Numbered from the stretch's first letter, positions 1 through 9,779 are shown. The stretch is DNA of 64,000 nt from Jeotgalibacillus campisalis (GCF_000829515.1 NZ_JXRR01000015.1:124001-188000), one strand, 5' to 3'. The notes: generated by a model from the sequence alone, not told the origin. Program-made: numbers and translations.

Positions 1-2
1 AA

Positions 3-2669
3 GAAGGGCATTATCATGAGACCCCACAATCTTTGGCTAAAAAGCTGGAAGGTTTTGCTGAAAAAGGCTGGTTAAATATTGTTGGAGGCTGCTGCGGGAC
101 GACACCTGCTCATACTAAAGCTCTGTCAGAAACAATGGCTGCCTATCAGCCGAGAGTTTTTGAGAAAAAACAGGTTCATACGGTATCTGGAATTGAACCG
201 CTTGTTTACGATGATCCCTCCATGCGTCCGCTGATGATAGGAGAACGGACCAATGTAATTGGTTCTCGAAAATTCAAAAGATTGATCGCGGAAGGAAAAA
301 TCGAAGAAGCATCTGAAATTGCCCGTGCTCAAGTAAAAGGCGGCGCCCATGTTATAGATATCTGTCTGGCTGACCCTGACCGTGAAGAAAGTGAGGACAT
401 GGAGCAGTTTATTCAGGAAGTTGTTAAAAAAGTGAAGGTGCCGCTGGTGATCGATTCAACTGATGAAGCGGTGATTGAGCAGGCACTTAAGTATTCTCAA
501 GGAAAAGCCATTATTAATTCCATTAACTTAGAAGATGGGCTTGAGCGTTTTGATGCCGTGATTCCTCTTGTGAAAAAGTTCGGAGCAGCTGTTGTAGTGG
601 GAACGATCGATGAAATAGGCATGGGAGTTACAATAGAACGAAAACTTGAGATCGCTAAGCGCTCCTACAGTATTTTAGTCGATGAGTACGGAGTGAATCC
701 TTCAGATATTATTTTTGACCCTCTCGTTTTTCCGGTCGGAACAGGGGATGAGCAGTATATTGGTTCAGCTAAAGCCACTGTGGAAGGAATCAAGGCCATT
801 AAAGAAGCGCTGCCTCTTGTGCAAACGACCCTCGGCATCTCCAATGTATCCTTTGGACTGCCGCCGGTTGGCAGAGAAGTTCTAAATGCTGTGTTCCTCT
901 ATCATTGCACACAGGCAGGTCTTGACTACGCCATTGTGAATACAGAAAAGCTTGAACGGTTTGCATCGATTTCTGAAGAAGAAATTAAGCTGGCTGAAGA
1001 GCTGTTGTTTGACACTACGGACGAATCATTGGCGACCTTCACAGAATTCTACCGCGGCAAGAAAAAAGAATCAAAATCAGCAATGCCTGATATGACACTT
1101 GAAGAACGTCTGGCTTATTATGTGGTCGAGGGAACGAAGGAAGGACTTTTACTGGATCTGGAGCTGGCTTTAGGAGAGTATGACGCTCCACTTGGCATTA
1201 TAAACGGTCCGCTGATGACAGGTATGAAAGAAGTAGGCAGATTGTTTAACGATAACCAGCTGATCGTGGCGGAGGTTTTGCAAAGTGCAGAAGTAATGAA
1301 AGCATCCGTTGCCTTTCTTGAACCTCATATGGAAGCATCCGATGCCTCTTCATCAAAAGGTAAAGTCCTGCTGGCCACTGTAAAAGGGGACGTTCATGAT
1401 ATTGGGAAAAATCTGGTGGACATTATTTTAAGCAATAATGGCTATGAGGTAGTCGATCTTGGAATTAAAGTTACACCTCCTGTTCTGATTGAAGCCATTA
1501 AAAAAGAAAAACCCGATATTATCGGTCTTTCAGGTCTTCTGGTAAAATCTGCTCAGCAGATGGTGATTACAGCAAGCGATATGAGAGAAGAAGGCATGGA
1601 GATTCCGATTCTAGTTGGCGGTGCGGCTCTTTCGAGGAAATTTGTTGATACGAAAATATCGCAAAATTACGAAGGACTTGTATTATATGCAAAAGATGCG
1701 ATGAACGGATTGACTCTCGCAAATCAGCTGCAGGATGAACTTGAGCGGCAGCAGTTAGTAGAAGAACGGCGACTGAAAAAAGAAGCGGTAGCTAATGCAG
1801 CAGTGGCAGAACCAGAGAATAAAACGGTAACAGCTGTAAAAACAAAGCCTGCTGTCAGTCACAATGTTCCGGTTTTTACACCTACTGACTTAAAGCGGAG
1901 AGTGCTAAATTCCTATTCAGTGGCGCATGTAGAAGCTTATATTAATCTGCAGATGCTCATTGGCCACCATCTTGGTGTGAAAGGCAAGGTTTCACGCCTG
2001 CTTGCTGAAAAAGATGAGAAAACAATTAAAATTAAAACAGTCGTGGATGACCTGATCTCAGAAGTAAAAGCAGAGTCCCTTATTCAGCCGGCGGCAGTGT
2101 ATCAGTTTTTCCCTGCTCAAAGCGACGGTGATGATGTCGTAATTTATGACCCTGAAAATCCGGAGAAGGAAATAGAACGATTTACTTTCCCACGTCAGCC
2201 GAGAGAACCCTTCTTATGTCTTGCTGATTATTTAAAGTCAGTGGAGAGCGGAGTTATGGATTACGTCGGATTCTTCTCTGTAACCGCAGGCCGCGGAATT
2301 AGGGAAAAAGCACAGATTTATAAAGAACAAGGACGATTTCTTGAAAGTCATGCTCTGCAATCTCTTGCTCTTGAAACAGCAGAAGGATTTGCTGAGCTAT
2401 TACACCAGCAGATGAGAGATCGCTGGGGATTCCCGGATCCGGTTGATTTTACCATGCAGGAACGGTTCAGTGCGAAATACCAAGGCCAGCGTTTTTCTTT
2501 CGGATACCCAGCTTGTCCAAATCTGGAAGATCAGGAGAAATTATTTAAGCTGCTCAGACCAGAAGAAATTGGCGTAGAGTTAACCGATGGCTATATGATG
2601 GAGCCTGAAGCTTCTGTTTCAGCGATTGTATTCGCTCATCCTGAAGCCAGATATTTCAATGTGCTTTAA
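3..2669 (+). CDS. metH: Methionine synthase (cobalamin-dependent), 5'-truncated
   Basis: Transfers a methyl group from methyltetrahydrofolate to homocysteine through cobalamin in the last step of methionine synthesis. The reading frame is open to the left window edge, so the true start lies upstream; the visible part is about 889 codons of a protein usually near 1150. It begins at the end of the homocysteine-methyltransferase domain (zinc cysteines in GGCCGTTPAH), followed by the pterin-binding domain (about residues 75-340), the cobalamin cap and binding domain with the cobalt-ligand motif DVHDIGKN, a low-complexity linker, and the C-terminal S-adenosylmethionine reactivation domain containing TAGRGIREKA and RFSFGYPACP. 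All domains look intact. The stop is followed by repeat elements and a bidirectional terminator. Identification is secure. Confidence 0.97.
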   Translation, partial: EGHYHETPQSLAKKLEGFAEKGWLNIVGGCCGTTPAHTKALSETMAAYQPRVFEKKQVHTVSGIEPLVYDDPSMRPLMIGERTNVIGSRKFKRLIAEGKIEEASEIARAQVKGGAHVIDICLADPDREESEDMEQFIQEVVKKVKVPLVIDSTDEAVIEQALKYSQGKAIINSINLEDGLERFDAVIPLVKKFGAAVVVGTIDEIGMGVTIERKLEIAKRSYSILVDEYGVNPSDIIFDPLVFPVGTGDEQYIGSAKATVEGIKAIKEALPLVQTTLGISNVSFGLPPVGREVLNAVFLYHCTQAGLDYAIVNTEKLERFASISEEEIKLAEELLFDTTDESLATFTEFYRGKKKESKSAMPDMTLEERLAYYVVEGTKEGLLLDLELALGEYDAPLGIINGPLMTGMKEVGRLFNDNQLIVAEVLQSAEVMKASVAFLEPHMEASDASSSKGKVLLATVKGDVHDIGKNLVDIILSNNGYEVVDLGIKVTPPVLIEAIKKEKPDIIGLSGLLVKSAQQMVITASDMREEGMEIPILVGGAALSRKFVDTKISQNYEGLVLYAKDAMNGLTLANQLQDELERQQLVEERRLKKEAVANAAVAEPENKTVTAVKTKPAVSHNVPVFTPTDLKRRVLNSYSVAHVEAYINLQMLIGHHLGVKGKVSRLLAEKDEKTIKIKTVVDDLISEVKAESLIQPAAVYQFFPAQSDGDDVVIYDPENPEKEIERFTFPRQPREPFLCLADYLKSVESGVMDYVGFFSVTAGRGIREKAQIYKEQGRFLESHALQSLALETAEGFAELLHQQMRDRWGFPDPVDFTMQERFSAKYQGQRFSFGYPACPNLEDQEKLFKLLRPEEIGVELTDGYMMEPEASVSAIVFAHPEARYFNVL

Positions 2670-2693
2670 CGCAATTCTGATGTTTTTTTAAGA

Positions 2694-2828
2694 AGACCGG
2701 TTCATTTCCGTTTCAGGCGTATGCTTTTTAGCGGGGCGGGAGGTGAGCCTGTTTGATGCTCCCGCATCTTCACAGTCTCACCCTTCCCGCTGCATCCCGC
2801 TGGAGTCGACGCCTTCCACTGCAATGAA
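2694..2828 (-). repeat. Interspersed palindromic repeat, copy A (diverged)
   Basis: The segment opens with ACCGGTTCATTTCCGTTTCA and closes with CCTTCCACTGCAATGAAC. It shares both ends with the elements at 6161, 8621 and 26044, but the interior has diverged. It is oriented like copy D and opposite to copies C and E. It lies between convergent genes. Confidence 0.7.
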
Positions 2829-2931
2829 CCTATTCTTTTTTACTATATCATCAAAATAGAATAGCTTTATCTATAGCTTTCTAATAAATAGTTAGAACAA
2901 TAACGCTCTTTCAGTTGTTTTTAAAAAGAGG

Positions 2932-3020
2932 GACCGGTTCATTTCCGTTTCAGGCGGATGCTTTTTAGCGGGACGGGAGGTGAGACTGTCTGATGCTGCT
3001 GCATCTTCCCAGTCTCACCT
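2932..3020 (-). repeat. Interspersed palindromic repeat, copy B (truncated)
   Basis: This is a near-duplicate of the first 85 or so bases of the element at 2694, starting GACCGGTTCATTTCCGTTTC and breaking off after AGTCTCACCT. The right half, with the CCTTCC...TGAAC end, is missing. Two partial copies within 330 bases suggest local duplication or repeated insertion. Confidence 0.65.
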
Positions 3021-3052
3021 TATTTTTATAAAAAAGTACTTTGCTAATAGAC

Positions 3053-3099
3053 AAAAATGAAGAGGGTGGGACCTATTGGCCCCATCCTCTTCATTTTTA
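3053..3099. terminator. Bidirectional terminator between metH and the exporter gene
   Basis: A long stem pairs AATGAAGAGGGTGGG with CCCATCCTCTTCATT. It is A-rich on the left and T-rich on the right, so it can end transcription from both convergent genes. Confidence 0.8.
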
Positions 3100-3133
3100 A
3101 TTTAAACATTACATTATAGCGTGGTTGAGTCCT

Positions 3134-4156
3134 TTAAAGGTCTGCCGGTTTAGTACTGGGCACCCGGACAAAATCTTTTCGTTTTCGAAGCAGTGCATGA
3201 ATGGTTAACAGCTCAAAGTAAATATAGCTTTTAATGGGCAGTTCATCTTCATGCGTTTCATTCTTCAAGGCATCCCGCATCGGCTGCAAGGAACTGCGGC
3301 TGATGGGTTCTAAATGCTGTGTGCTGTGAACACGTTCAATCAGCTGTGCGGTTAATTGTCTTATGTCTTCTTTTTCTTTTTCAGACCAGCTCGGCACTTC
3401 CTGAGCAGGAGGAGAAATTAAATTGGTCAGGTGATAGGTAAGCTGTTTTAACATATAGATTTTCTTTTGATGATAGTGTACCTTTCGCATTTCTTCACGC
3501 TTATATTTATGATAATGCCACTCTTCAAGCTGAAATTTGCACAGCGTTTCGATCCGGTCGAGTTTATGCCTAAGCCGCTCTGCTGTTCCTTCGAGTTTAC
3601 GAGATCGGACCTTGCCTAGTAACAGTTCTTCAATCCGTTGTTCAAAAATAGTTGTAAATTCATGTTGAGATTCAACAGACTGCTGAGTTATCTGTTTTTC
3701 ATATTTTGGCGGCAGTAAAACAAAGTTTACTAGTGTAGAAGTGAAAAGACCGATTAACGTTGTCCCAAGTCTTGTAACAAACGTAAGCAGAAAATGATCT
3801 TCTGCACCAGGTATCATAGCAACCGCGGTTAGTGTCGCAACCAGCATCCCAGCCTCCAAATGAAGCTTATGGCACAGCCAGATGGTAACTACTGCAGCGA
3901 TCGCATAAGTGATGGCGATATCTCCAATTAAAAATGTAGTCAGCATGGCAATGGCGCCGCCAATGGACGATGCAGGAAAACGAATCAGTCCTTTGCGGAT
4001 TGAGTCGGCTGCGGTCGGTTCTATTGTAACAATAGCGGTAATAACGGCAAACATAACAGGAAGATTAAGGAGCTGACAGATCAACGCTGTAATAAAAACC
4101 GCTACACCCGTTTTGACAATCCTTCCGCCTACAAATCTATTTTTTAACCATTTCAT
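3134..4156 (-). CDS. Aromatic acid exporter family protein (DUF939/FUSC-like)
   Basis: An integral membrane protein with about five or six hydrophobic segments in residues 10-160, a conserved LLPPKYE after the last one, and a charged, helical cytoplasmic C-terminal half of about 180 residues. This matches the bacillary ArAE/DUF939 group (B. subtilis YqjA-like), thought to export aromatic acids or related compounds; the substrate is not established. I chose the ATG at 4156 because it has an AAGGGATG-like site and puts MKWLKNRF just before the first membrane segment. A TTG at 4201 with an AGGATG site would add 15 residues and is also possible. The gene is transcribed alone, convergent with metH. 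Confidence 0.85.
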   Translation of the reverse strand: MKWLKNRFVGGRIVKTGVAVFITALICQLLNLPVMFAVITAIVTIEPTAADSIRKGLIRFPASSIGGAIAMLTTFLIGDIAITYAIAAVVTIWLCHKLHLEAGMLVATLTAVAMIPGAEDHFLLTFVTRLGTTLIGLFTSTLVNFVLLPPKYEKQITQQSVESQHEFTTIFEQRIEELLLGKVRSRKLEGTAERLRHKLDRIETLCKFQLEEWHYHKYKREEMRKVHYHQKKIYMLKQLTYHLTNLISPPAQEVPSWSEKEKEDIRQLTAQLIERVHSTQHLEPISRSSLQPMRDALKNETHEDELPIKSYIYFELLTIHALLRKRKDFVRVPSTKPADL

Positions 4157-4259
4157 TTCTTCAACATCCCTTATATGAGTGCTTGCTAATAAAAAATCCA
4201 ATTTTTAGTCATCCTACAGTATAGCACATAATTTTCAAGCTGATGTGAGAATCTATAAG

Positions 4260-4288
4260 ATGACAAATAGTTTGATAAGGGTTACAAT
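4260..4288 (+). promoter_or_regulatory. Sigma-A-type promoter of thiT
   Basis: ATGACA (4260-4265) and TACAAT (4283-4288) are separated by 17 bases, and the pair lies just upstream of the TPP riboswitch. Confidence 0.6.
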
Positions 4289-4303
4289 AGAGTAAGATGC
4301 AAC

Positions 4304-4393
4304 TTCCACAAGGGGAGCCGAAATGGCTGAGAGTGAACACCTCTGTTCAGACCCTTTGAACCTGTAAGTTAATGCTTACGCAGGAATGTGGAT
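4304..4393 (+). ncRNA. TPP (thiamine pyrophosphate) riboswitch
   Basis: Shows the THI-box core in order: GGGGAGCCGAAATGGCTGAG, then ACCCTTTGAACCTG, then TTAATGC with a GCAGGAA tail. Outer stem TCCACA (4305-4310) pairs with TGTGGA (4387-4392). It precedes a thiamine transporter gene, which fits thiamine-repressed expression through the adjacent terminator. Confidence 0.95.
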
Positions 4394-4410
4394 GGAAACA
4401 GGCGCGGATG

Positions 4411-4452
4411 AAGCAATGTCTGGATTTCTATCCTCAGGACATTGCTTTTTTG
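4411..4452 (+). terminator. Riboswitch-controlled terminator before thiT
   Basis: AAGCAATGTC pairs with GACATTGCTT and is followed by a T run. It sits between the TPP aptamer and thiT, as expected for transcription attenuation when TPP is bound. Confidence 0.85.
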
Positions 4453-4563
4453 TATGCTTTTTTAACTCAAATCACCATTTAGCAGGCCGGGATAAAAAAG
4501 CAAAAGCATCTGGTAAAGTCCCCTTGGAGCGAGGTGCATCGATTCGCAAAAGGAGGAATCAGC

Positions 4564-5130
4564 ATGGAACGCATGAAATTATTATTTTTACTCGAGGTCG
4601 CGATTTTTTCCGGAATCGGATTAATCCTGGACCGTTTCAGTTTTTCCATTTGGCCGCAGGGAGGGTCAATCAGCTTTGCTATGGTACCCATTATATTAAT
4701 GGCGTTTCGATGGGGGTTAAAAGGCGGCTTGTTGACAGGCTTTTTAGTAGGTATTCTGCAAATTGTCCTTGGCGGCGTGTTTATAGTAACACCTGTTCAA
4801 GGAGCTCTTGACTACCCGATTGCATTTACAGTCGTGGGTATGGCAGGCCTTTTAGCAGGTCCGATTCAGCGCGCACTTAGTGACGGCCTGATGAAAAAAG
4901 CCGTAACGTGGATCGTCGTGGGAACGTTCATCGGCGTGATGCTTCGATTTATCTGTCACTTTTTAGCAGGCATCATTTTCTTTAGCTCCGGTGATCCATC
5001 TGTTCCAGCATGGCAGTTTTCATTAACGTATAACGGCTCTTATCTTGGCCCTGCGTTTATTCTGACTTCCATTGTTCTCGGCACACTCCTTACAACCGTG
5101 CCGAGAGTGGCTACACAGCAAAGAGTATAA
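4564..5130 (+). CDS. thiT: Energy-coupled thiamine transporter ThiT
   Basis: The substrate-binding membrane subunit of an ECF-type thiamine importer; it would share the EcfA-EcfA'-EcfT module encoded elsewhere. The 188-residue protein is almost entirely hydrophobic with about six membrane segments. It carries the family features FRWGLKGG, a middle GALDYPIAF loop, RFICHFLAG and a C-terminal YNGSYL segment where thiamine-binding residues lie in known ThiT proteins. The ATG at 4564 follows AGGAGGAATCAGC, a strong ribosome binding site. An upstream TPP riboswitch supports thiamine as substrate. Confidence 0.95.
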   Translation: MERMKLLFLLEVAIFSGIGLILDRFSFSIWPQGGSISFAMVPIILMAFRWGLKGGLLTGFLVGILQIVLGGVFIVTPVQGALDYPIAFTVVGMAGLLAGPIQRALSDGLMKKAVTWIVVGTFIGVMLRFICHFLAGIIFFSSGDPSVPAWQFSLTYNGSYLGPAFILTSIVLGTLLTTVPRVATQQRV

Positions 5131-5307
5131 AAAAATTAAATAAGCAAGGGTGTAAGGGCTGTGGGGAAAATCAGTATGTACTGAACTTCCACCAGTCCTT
5201 TTGTTCGTAAGGAAAATAATTAAACGTTTGGGAAATTTGGGACATGGGCTTGAGACTTACTTTTTGCAAAGAAAAATGATACCCTAAAAAGATCAGCAAA
5301 ACGCTAA

Positions 5308-6087
<780 letters not shown>

Positions 6088-6160
6088 ATTATTAGTATAA
6101 AATAGGCTGAGACAGAACTAAGAAAGATGATAATATCGTGTATTTTTCAGTTGTAAATAT

Positions 6161-6296
6161 GAGGTGAGCGGAGCGGAAGGTGGCGACTCCTGCAGGATAT
6201 GACGGTTGCTTGAGCCTTTGCAGGGCAGAGCCCTGGAAAGGCTCAAGCTCCCGTCCCTGCGGAAAGCGTCCGCCTGAAGCGCAGTGAACCGGTTAG
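6161..6296 (+). repeat. Interspersed palindromic repeat, copy C
   Basis: Runs from GAGGTGAGCGGAGCGGAAGG to GCAGTGAACCGGTTAG, with a central GC-rich inverted repeat (GCTTGAGCC... and ...GGCTCAAGC). It is nearly the same as the element at 26044 and is the inverse of the one at 8621. Intergenic, after map. Confidence 0.85.
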
Positions 6297-6334
6297 AAAA
6301 GGTTGTGACATATTAGTCCCAACCCTTTTTTGTA
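6297..6334 (+). terminator. Terminator joined to repeat copy C
   Basis: AAGGTTGTGAC pairs with GTCCCAACC and is followed by a T run. A comparable hairpin follows repeat copy E. Confidence 0.65.
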
Positions 6335-6445
6335 TTTCACCCATAAAAAGATGTAACCTGGGTCTATTAGCACTTTTAAAAAATTGAATGGAGGGCATAC
6401 ATAATAAAACATGTTTATCCACTACTTGATAAAGGGCGGATCCGT

Positions 6446-6757
6446 ATGAAATTTATAATTTATTACTTATCCCTATTGAATTTGCTGGATGGGCTGATGA
6501 CTCATATTGGTCTGAGTTATTCTATTATAGAGGAAGCGAATCCGTTTATGCGGATGGTTTATGACATGCATCCATTTTTATTTTTATCATTAAAGATCGT
6601 TCTTTCCTTGTCCTTGATCGTGTTTATTTACTATGACCGTGTTTTCAATAAGACATGGTTCAAGGTAAGCGTTATATCTGCAGCATTGCTGTATACAGGG
6701 GTCCTTGTCCTGCATTTAAGCTGGATTGCTGTGAAATTGCCTGCTATCATTTTTTAA
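6446..6757 (+). CDS. DUF5658-like small membrane protein
   Basis: A 103-residue protein with three hydrophobic segments. The N-terminal signature LNLLDGLMTHIG followed by EEANPFM resembles the DUF5658 family of unknown function. A GGGCGGATCC stretch before the ATG gives only a modest ribosome binding site. It is a single gene between a repeat-rich gap and a convergent metal GTPase gene. No function can be inferred from the sequence. Confidence 0.7.
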   Translation: MKFIIYYLSLLNLLDGLMTHIGLSYSIIEEANPFMRMVYDMHPFLFLSLKIVLSLSLIVFIYYDRVFNKTWFKVSVISAALLYTGVLVLHLSWIAVKLPAIIF

Positions 6758-6813
6758 ATTGCAGCCATGAGTTGGCTTTATGCTTTTACTATCTCATTAA
6801 AAAGAAAGTTCCA

Positions 6814-7995
6814 TTACTCAGCTGCCAGAAAAGAAGGCAGTGGATCTTCAAATTTGCTCCAATCACTTTTCATTTCTTCATCAGACAATAAGCATTGATC
6901 GAGTGAAGATGAAACTCGTTCCTTATCCATGTCAATTCCAATCCACACGAGCTCTGTCATCCGGTCGCCCCAAACCGCATCCCATTTTTCTAAAATTTCC
7001 GGTTCTTCTTTCTTGATCTGCATTTGTTCTTCTGCTGTCAAAGCCGCGATCCAATCTCCTGCTCCTTGAAGTTGAATAGAGGAGCCGGCTTGAGAAAATA
7101 ACCCGGCTGTCTGATTTCTGCTGGCAAGCCAGAAAAAGCCTTTTGACCGAACAATTTCATCTGGAAGGTTGATAAGCCAATCATGAAACCGTTTAGGGTG
7201 AAAAGGCCGCTTTCTGCGGTAAACGAAGGAAGAAATCCCATATTCCTCTGTTTCAGGTATATGTTCTTCATTTAGTTCCTTTATCCAGCCAGCTGCCTGG
7301 CTCGCACGTTCGAAATTAAAGCGGTTTGTATGCAGGATTTCATTTAACGGAATTTTTCCATAGACCGATTCGATTATATGAGCGTCCATGTTCATTTTGG
7401 TTAAAAAGGCTTTAATTTTCAGTCTTTCTTCAACGGAAATCAAATCTGTTTTGTTTAATACAATCACATCGGCAAATTCAATCTGATCCACTAAAAGATC
7501 GGACAGGTCACGCTGATCCAGTTCGTCATTTGTCTGCTTTCGATCGAGAAGTGTTTCTCCGCTTTCATAGTCTTTCCAGAAACTGAAGGCGTCGACTACG
7601 GTTACCATTGTATCAAGCTTTGTGATAGAAGAAAGGTCAATCCCAAGTTCTTCATCCAGATAAGTAAAGGTCTGAGCAACGGGAATAGGTTCAGAGATTC
7701 CGGTAGATTCAATAAGGATATAATCAAACTCTCCTTTCTCAGCGAGGTGCTGGACCTCCTTCATTAAATCATCACGAAGCGTACAACAGATACACCCATT
7801 CTGCAGCTCCACCAGCGTTTCCTCAGTCCGGCTGAAATGGCCGTTTTTAACGAGTGCTGCGTCTATATTAATTTCACTCATATCGTTGACGATCACCGCT
7901 GCCCGCAAATTTTCCTTGTTTGATAAGATATGATTTAATAAGGTGGTCTTGCCGGCACCTAAATATCCGCTCAAGACCGTCACTGGAATTGTCAT
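6814..7995 (-). CDS. zagA: Zinc-responsive COG0523/CobW-family GTPase metallochaperone (ZagA/YciC-like)
   Basis: A 393-residue G3E-family GTPase. The Walker A motif GYLGAGKTTLLNH is at the N-terminus, the metal-binding CxCC motif lies in NGCICCTLR, ESTGISEP follows, and NKTD gives guanine specificity; a CobW C-terminal domain occupies the last 110 residues or so. The B. subtilis homologue ZagA (YciC) delivers zinc, for example to folate enzymes, under zinc limitation. A perfect 10-1-10 palindrome just upstream matches a Zur box, so repression by zinc is likely. The start at 7995 has a GGAGGG site. The family assignment is sure; the zagA name rests on the Zur box and length. Confidence 0.9.
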   Translation of the reverse strand: MTIPVTVLSGYLGAGKTTLLNHILSNKENLRAAVIVNDMSEINIDAALVKNGHFSRTEETLVELQNGCICCTLRDDLMKEVQHLAEKGEFDYILIESTGISEPIPVAQTFTYLDEELGIDLSSITKLDTMVTVVDAFSFWKDYESGETLLDRKQTNDELDQRDLSDLLVDQIEFADVIVLNKTDLISVEERLKIKAFLTKMNMDAHIIESVYGKIPLNEILHTNRFNFERASQAAGWIKELNEEHIPETEEYGISSFVYRRKRPFHPKRFHDWLINLPDEIVRSKGFFWLASRNQTAGLFSQAGSSIQLQGAGDWIAALTAEEQMQIKKEEPEILEKWDAVWGDRMTELVWIGIDMDKERVSSSLDQCLLSDEEMKSDWSKFEDPLPSFLAAE

Positions 7996-8010
7996 GGTAT
8001 GCCCTCCTAT

Positions 8011-8031
8011 AAAACGTAATCATTACGTTTT
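8011..8031 (-). promoter_or_regulatory. Zur box upstream of zagA
   Basis: AAAACGTAAT-C-ATTACGTTTT is a perfect inverted repeat with a one-base centre. It agrees with the Bacillus Zur operator core CGTAATNATTACG, and lies 16 bases before the start codon of the metal GTPase gene. Confidence 0.88.
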
Positions 8032-8135
8032 ATATACTAAAGGATTTAAATAGACTTGTCTACTTCTTAAAAGATACTACAGATAGAAAAGGATGTTGAT
8101 GTTTCGTGCAGGAATAAAACGATCCGTTTGATACT

Positions 8136-8164
8136 AAAAAAAGCTGAAATAACTCAGCTTTTTT
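8136..8164 (-). terminator. Terminator overlapping the 3' end of the 8154-8498 gene
   Basis: AAAAAGCTGA pairs with TCAGCTTTTT. The TGA stop of the minus-strand gene lies inside the stem. Confidence 0.75.
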
Positions 8165-8498
8165 GAGGTCCGGTTTGTTCATTTGCTTTTTTTCTTTGTT
8201 GTATAAAAATAGCTGCCGCAAAAGAAAAGAAAGATAGAGCGGTCGGAATGGAAATATAGGAAGACATGAGAAGCAGCACGAGGACACGAGGGTCGCCCGG
8301 CACGTTTTCTGCATTTATGTTATCCAGATTAAAAAGATAATACAGGATAACTCCTATCGAAAAGAGCAGGAAGAGGGAATTAGTGATCCAGAGCCATTTC
8401 ATCTGTTTCTTTCTGCCATAGAGAATAGAAAGGATCATGAGGATCGGTCCTACCGATAGTGTAATTAAAAACATTGTAAAAACAAATTGTCCGTCCAA
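8154..8498 (-). CDS. Small four-segment membrane protein, unknown
   Basis: The 114-residue product has hydrophobic stretches around residues 5-25, 35-57, 72-88 and 90-100 and a basic C-terminus. I do not recognise the family. The start is a TTG at 8498 preceded by AGGAGCG at good spacing, and the gene ends in a terminator, so it is likely real. It is divergent from nothing obvious and monocistronic. Confidence 0.6.
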   Translation of the reverse strand: MDGQFVFTMFLITLSVGPILMILSILYGRKKQMKWLWITNSLFLLFSIGVILYYLFNLDNINAENVPGDPRVLVLLLMSSYISIPTALSFFSFAAAIFIQQRKKANEQTGPQKS

Positions 8499-8584
8499 TT
8501 GTACGCTCCTTCTCCCATTAATACAGGAAGTTACTCCTTACTTATCCTATCAGAAATTCAGGTAAGGGAAAACAAAAAATGGAC

Positions 8585-8615
8585 TGAGCCCTGAGACACA
8601 TTTGTCTCAGGGCTC
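8585..8615. terminator. Perfect hairpin next to repeat copy D
   Basis: GAGCCCTGAGACA pairs with TGTCTCAGGGCTC around a 5-base loop. There is no long T run on the plus strand, so its role as terminator is uncertain; it directly abuts repeat copy D. Confidence 0.5.
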
Positions 8616-8620
8616 TTAAA

Positions 8621-8745
8621 CCGGTTCACTTCGCTTCAGGTGGACGCTTTCGCAGGGACCGAAGCCTGAGCCCTTCTCAGGCTATGCCTTGCGGGGCCTC
8701 AAGCAAGCGTCATATCCTGCTGGAGGCGCCACCTTCTGCTCCGTG
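8621..8745 (-). repeat. Interspersed palindromic repeat, copy D
   Basis: Reads CCGGTTCACTTCGCTTCAGG at the left and ACCTTCTGCTCCGTGA at the right, i.e. the inverse of copies C and E. Its interior (CCTGAGCCCTTCTCAGG) differs from them while keeping inverted symmetry. Confidence 0.8.
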
Positions 8746-8846
8746 ATTAAAATAGACTTGATTTCAACATCCTTCTGTCTCAGCTGTTTTCCATCTTAGG
8801 CTTTCGAGTGTATCAGAGAGAACAGAAAATGATGGTTCAACGCATG

Positions 8847-8889
8847 AAAAATGCTCTGATGAACATGTATCGTTCATCAAAGCATTTTT
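8847..8889 (-). terminator. Terminator of the tspO/recQ unit
   Basis: AAAAATGCTCTGATGAAC pairs with GTTCATCAAAGCATTTTT, a long stem with T-rich ends downstream of the minus-strand TspO-family gene. Confidence 0.8.
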
Positions 8890-8942
8890 GCTGAATAAAT
8901 GTAAGTCCATTCGTGTTAAAAGTAAAGAAAGATTCTCAGCTA

Positions 8943-9704
8943 TTACTTAAACGTGAGTTTGCGTGTGCTAAAGCCGGATAGTGTTCTTTCTTTTTTCCTG
9001 AGAAATAAAGTGCCGACTGCGATAACAACAGCTAATGCAAATGCGGCGAACACTACTGTCGGTTCTGTGTCCTGATTTTTAACGGCAATTCCGATATAGG
9101 CCCAAATGAAAACAAGAGGATAGACCCAGTCTCTTTGCGTGTAGCGGAACCACAGAGCTAATACCGTCCCGACAACTAGTCCGATAACGGTCCAAAGGAC
9201 AGGAGACAGTCCAAAACCACTCCATTCATAGTAGGTAAGTGTATAAGTAATATTGGTAATGGTCGCTACGCTTACCCATCCTAAATAAACGGAGAAGGGG
9301 AGACGGTCAAAAAATGATGGTTCATTTCGCTGAATGACAAGATAGAGCAGAATAAGAGAGCCCAACAAGCCAAGCATGACAAAAACGGATGCTATAAAAA
9401 ATTCATAATGCCAAACAAGAATCCAGGCGATATTAAACACGCTGCTCGCGACAAAAAGAGCGGAGGTGCGAGTGTAGATCTCCCGGTTTCTCTGAGATGG
9501 AAACGCGCCTCTGACCACCCAGATAAAAAGCAGGACATAAATTAAGCTCCAAATCGAAAACACGTATCCCGCAGGCGTGAAAAGAACAGTAAGCTGGTCG
9601 GATATTTCTCCGGTTGTCTGCCCGTTAATGGGAAGAATGTTGGCTAGCGCATTGACGGCAATAACCGCTGCCAGCGCAATAAAATTAATGAAAAAACGTA
9701 TCAT
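8943..9704 (-). CDS. TspO/MBR-family tryptophan-rich membrane protein
   Basis: A 253-residue protein with about seven hydrophobic segments, longer than the five-helix 160-residue TspO core. NALANILPINGQTTG and FTPAGYVFSIW at the N-terminus, plus many Trp and Tyr residues in the helices, place it in the extended tryptophan-rich sensory protein group. TspO proteins bind porphyrins and are tied to oxidative stress; the job of this longer bacillary form is not known. I start it at the ATG at 9704, preceded by AGGAGGTC, rather than 20 codons upstream. It lies 75 bases downstream of recQ in the same direction. Confidence 0.8.
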   Translation of the reverse strand: MIRFFINFIALAAVIAVNALANILPINGQTTGEISDQLTVLFTPAGYVFSIWSLIYVLLFIWVVRGAFPSQRNREIYTRTSALFVASSVFNIAWILVWHYEFFIASVFVMLGLLGSLILLYLVIQRNEPSFFDRLPFSVYLGWVSVATITNITYTLTYYEWSGFGLSPVLWTVIGLVVGTVLALWFRYTQRDWVYPLVFIWAYIGIAVKNQDTEPTVVFAAFALAVVIAVGTLFLRKKERTLSGFSTRKLTFK

Positions 9705-9779
9705 GGAAAAGACCTCCTGCTGCGTTATCTTTTCTGTATTCCCCGTTTTAGACAAATCATCCATTCTAAAAGCAATTTG

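Noticed and set aside
4386-4811. A 141-codon frame starting in the TPP riboswitch
   Set aside because: It runs through the riboswitch terminator and overlaps thiT in another frame; thiT has the real ribosome binding site and family match.
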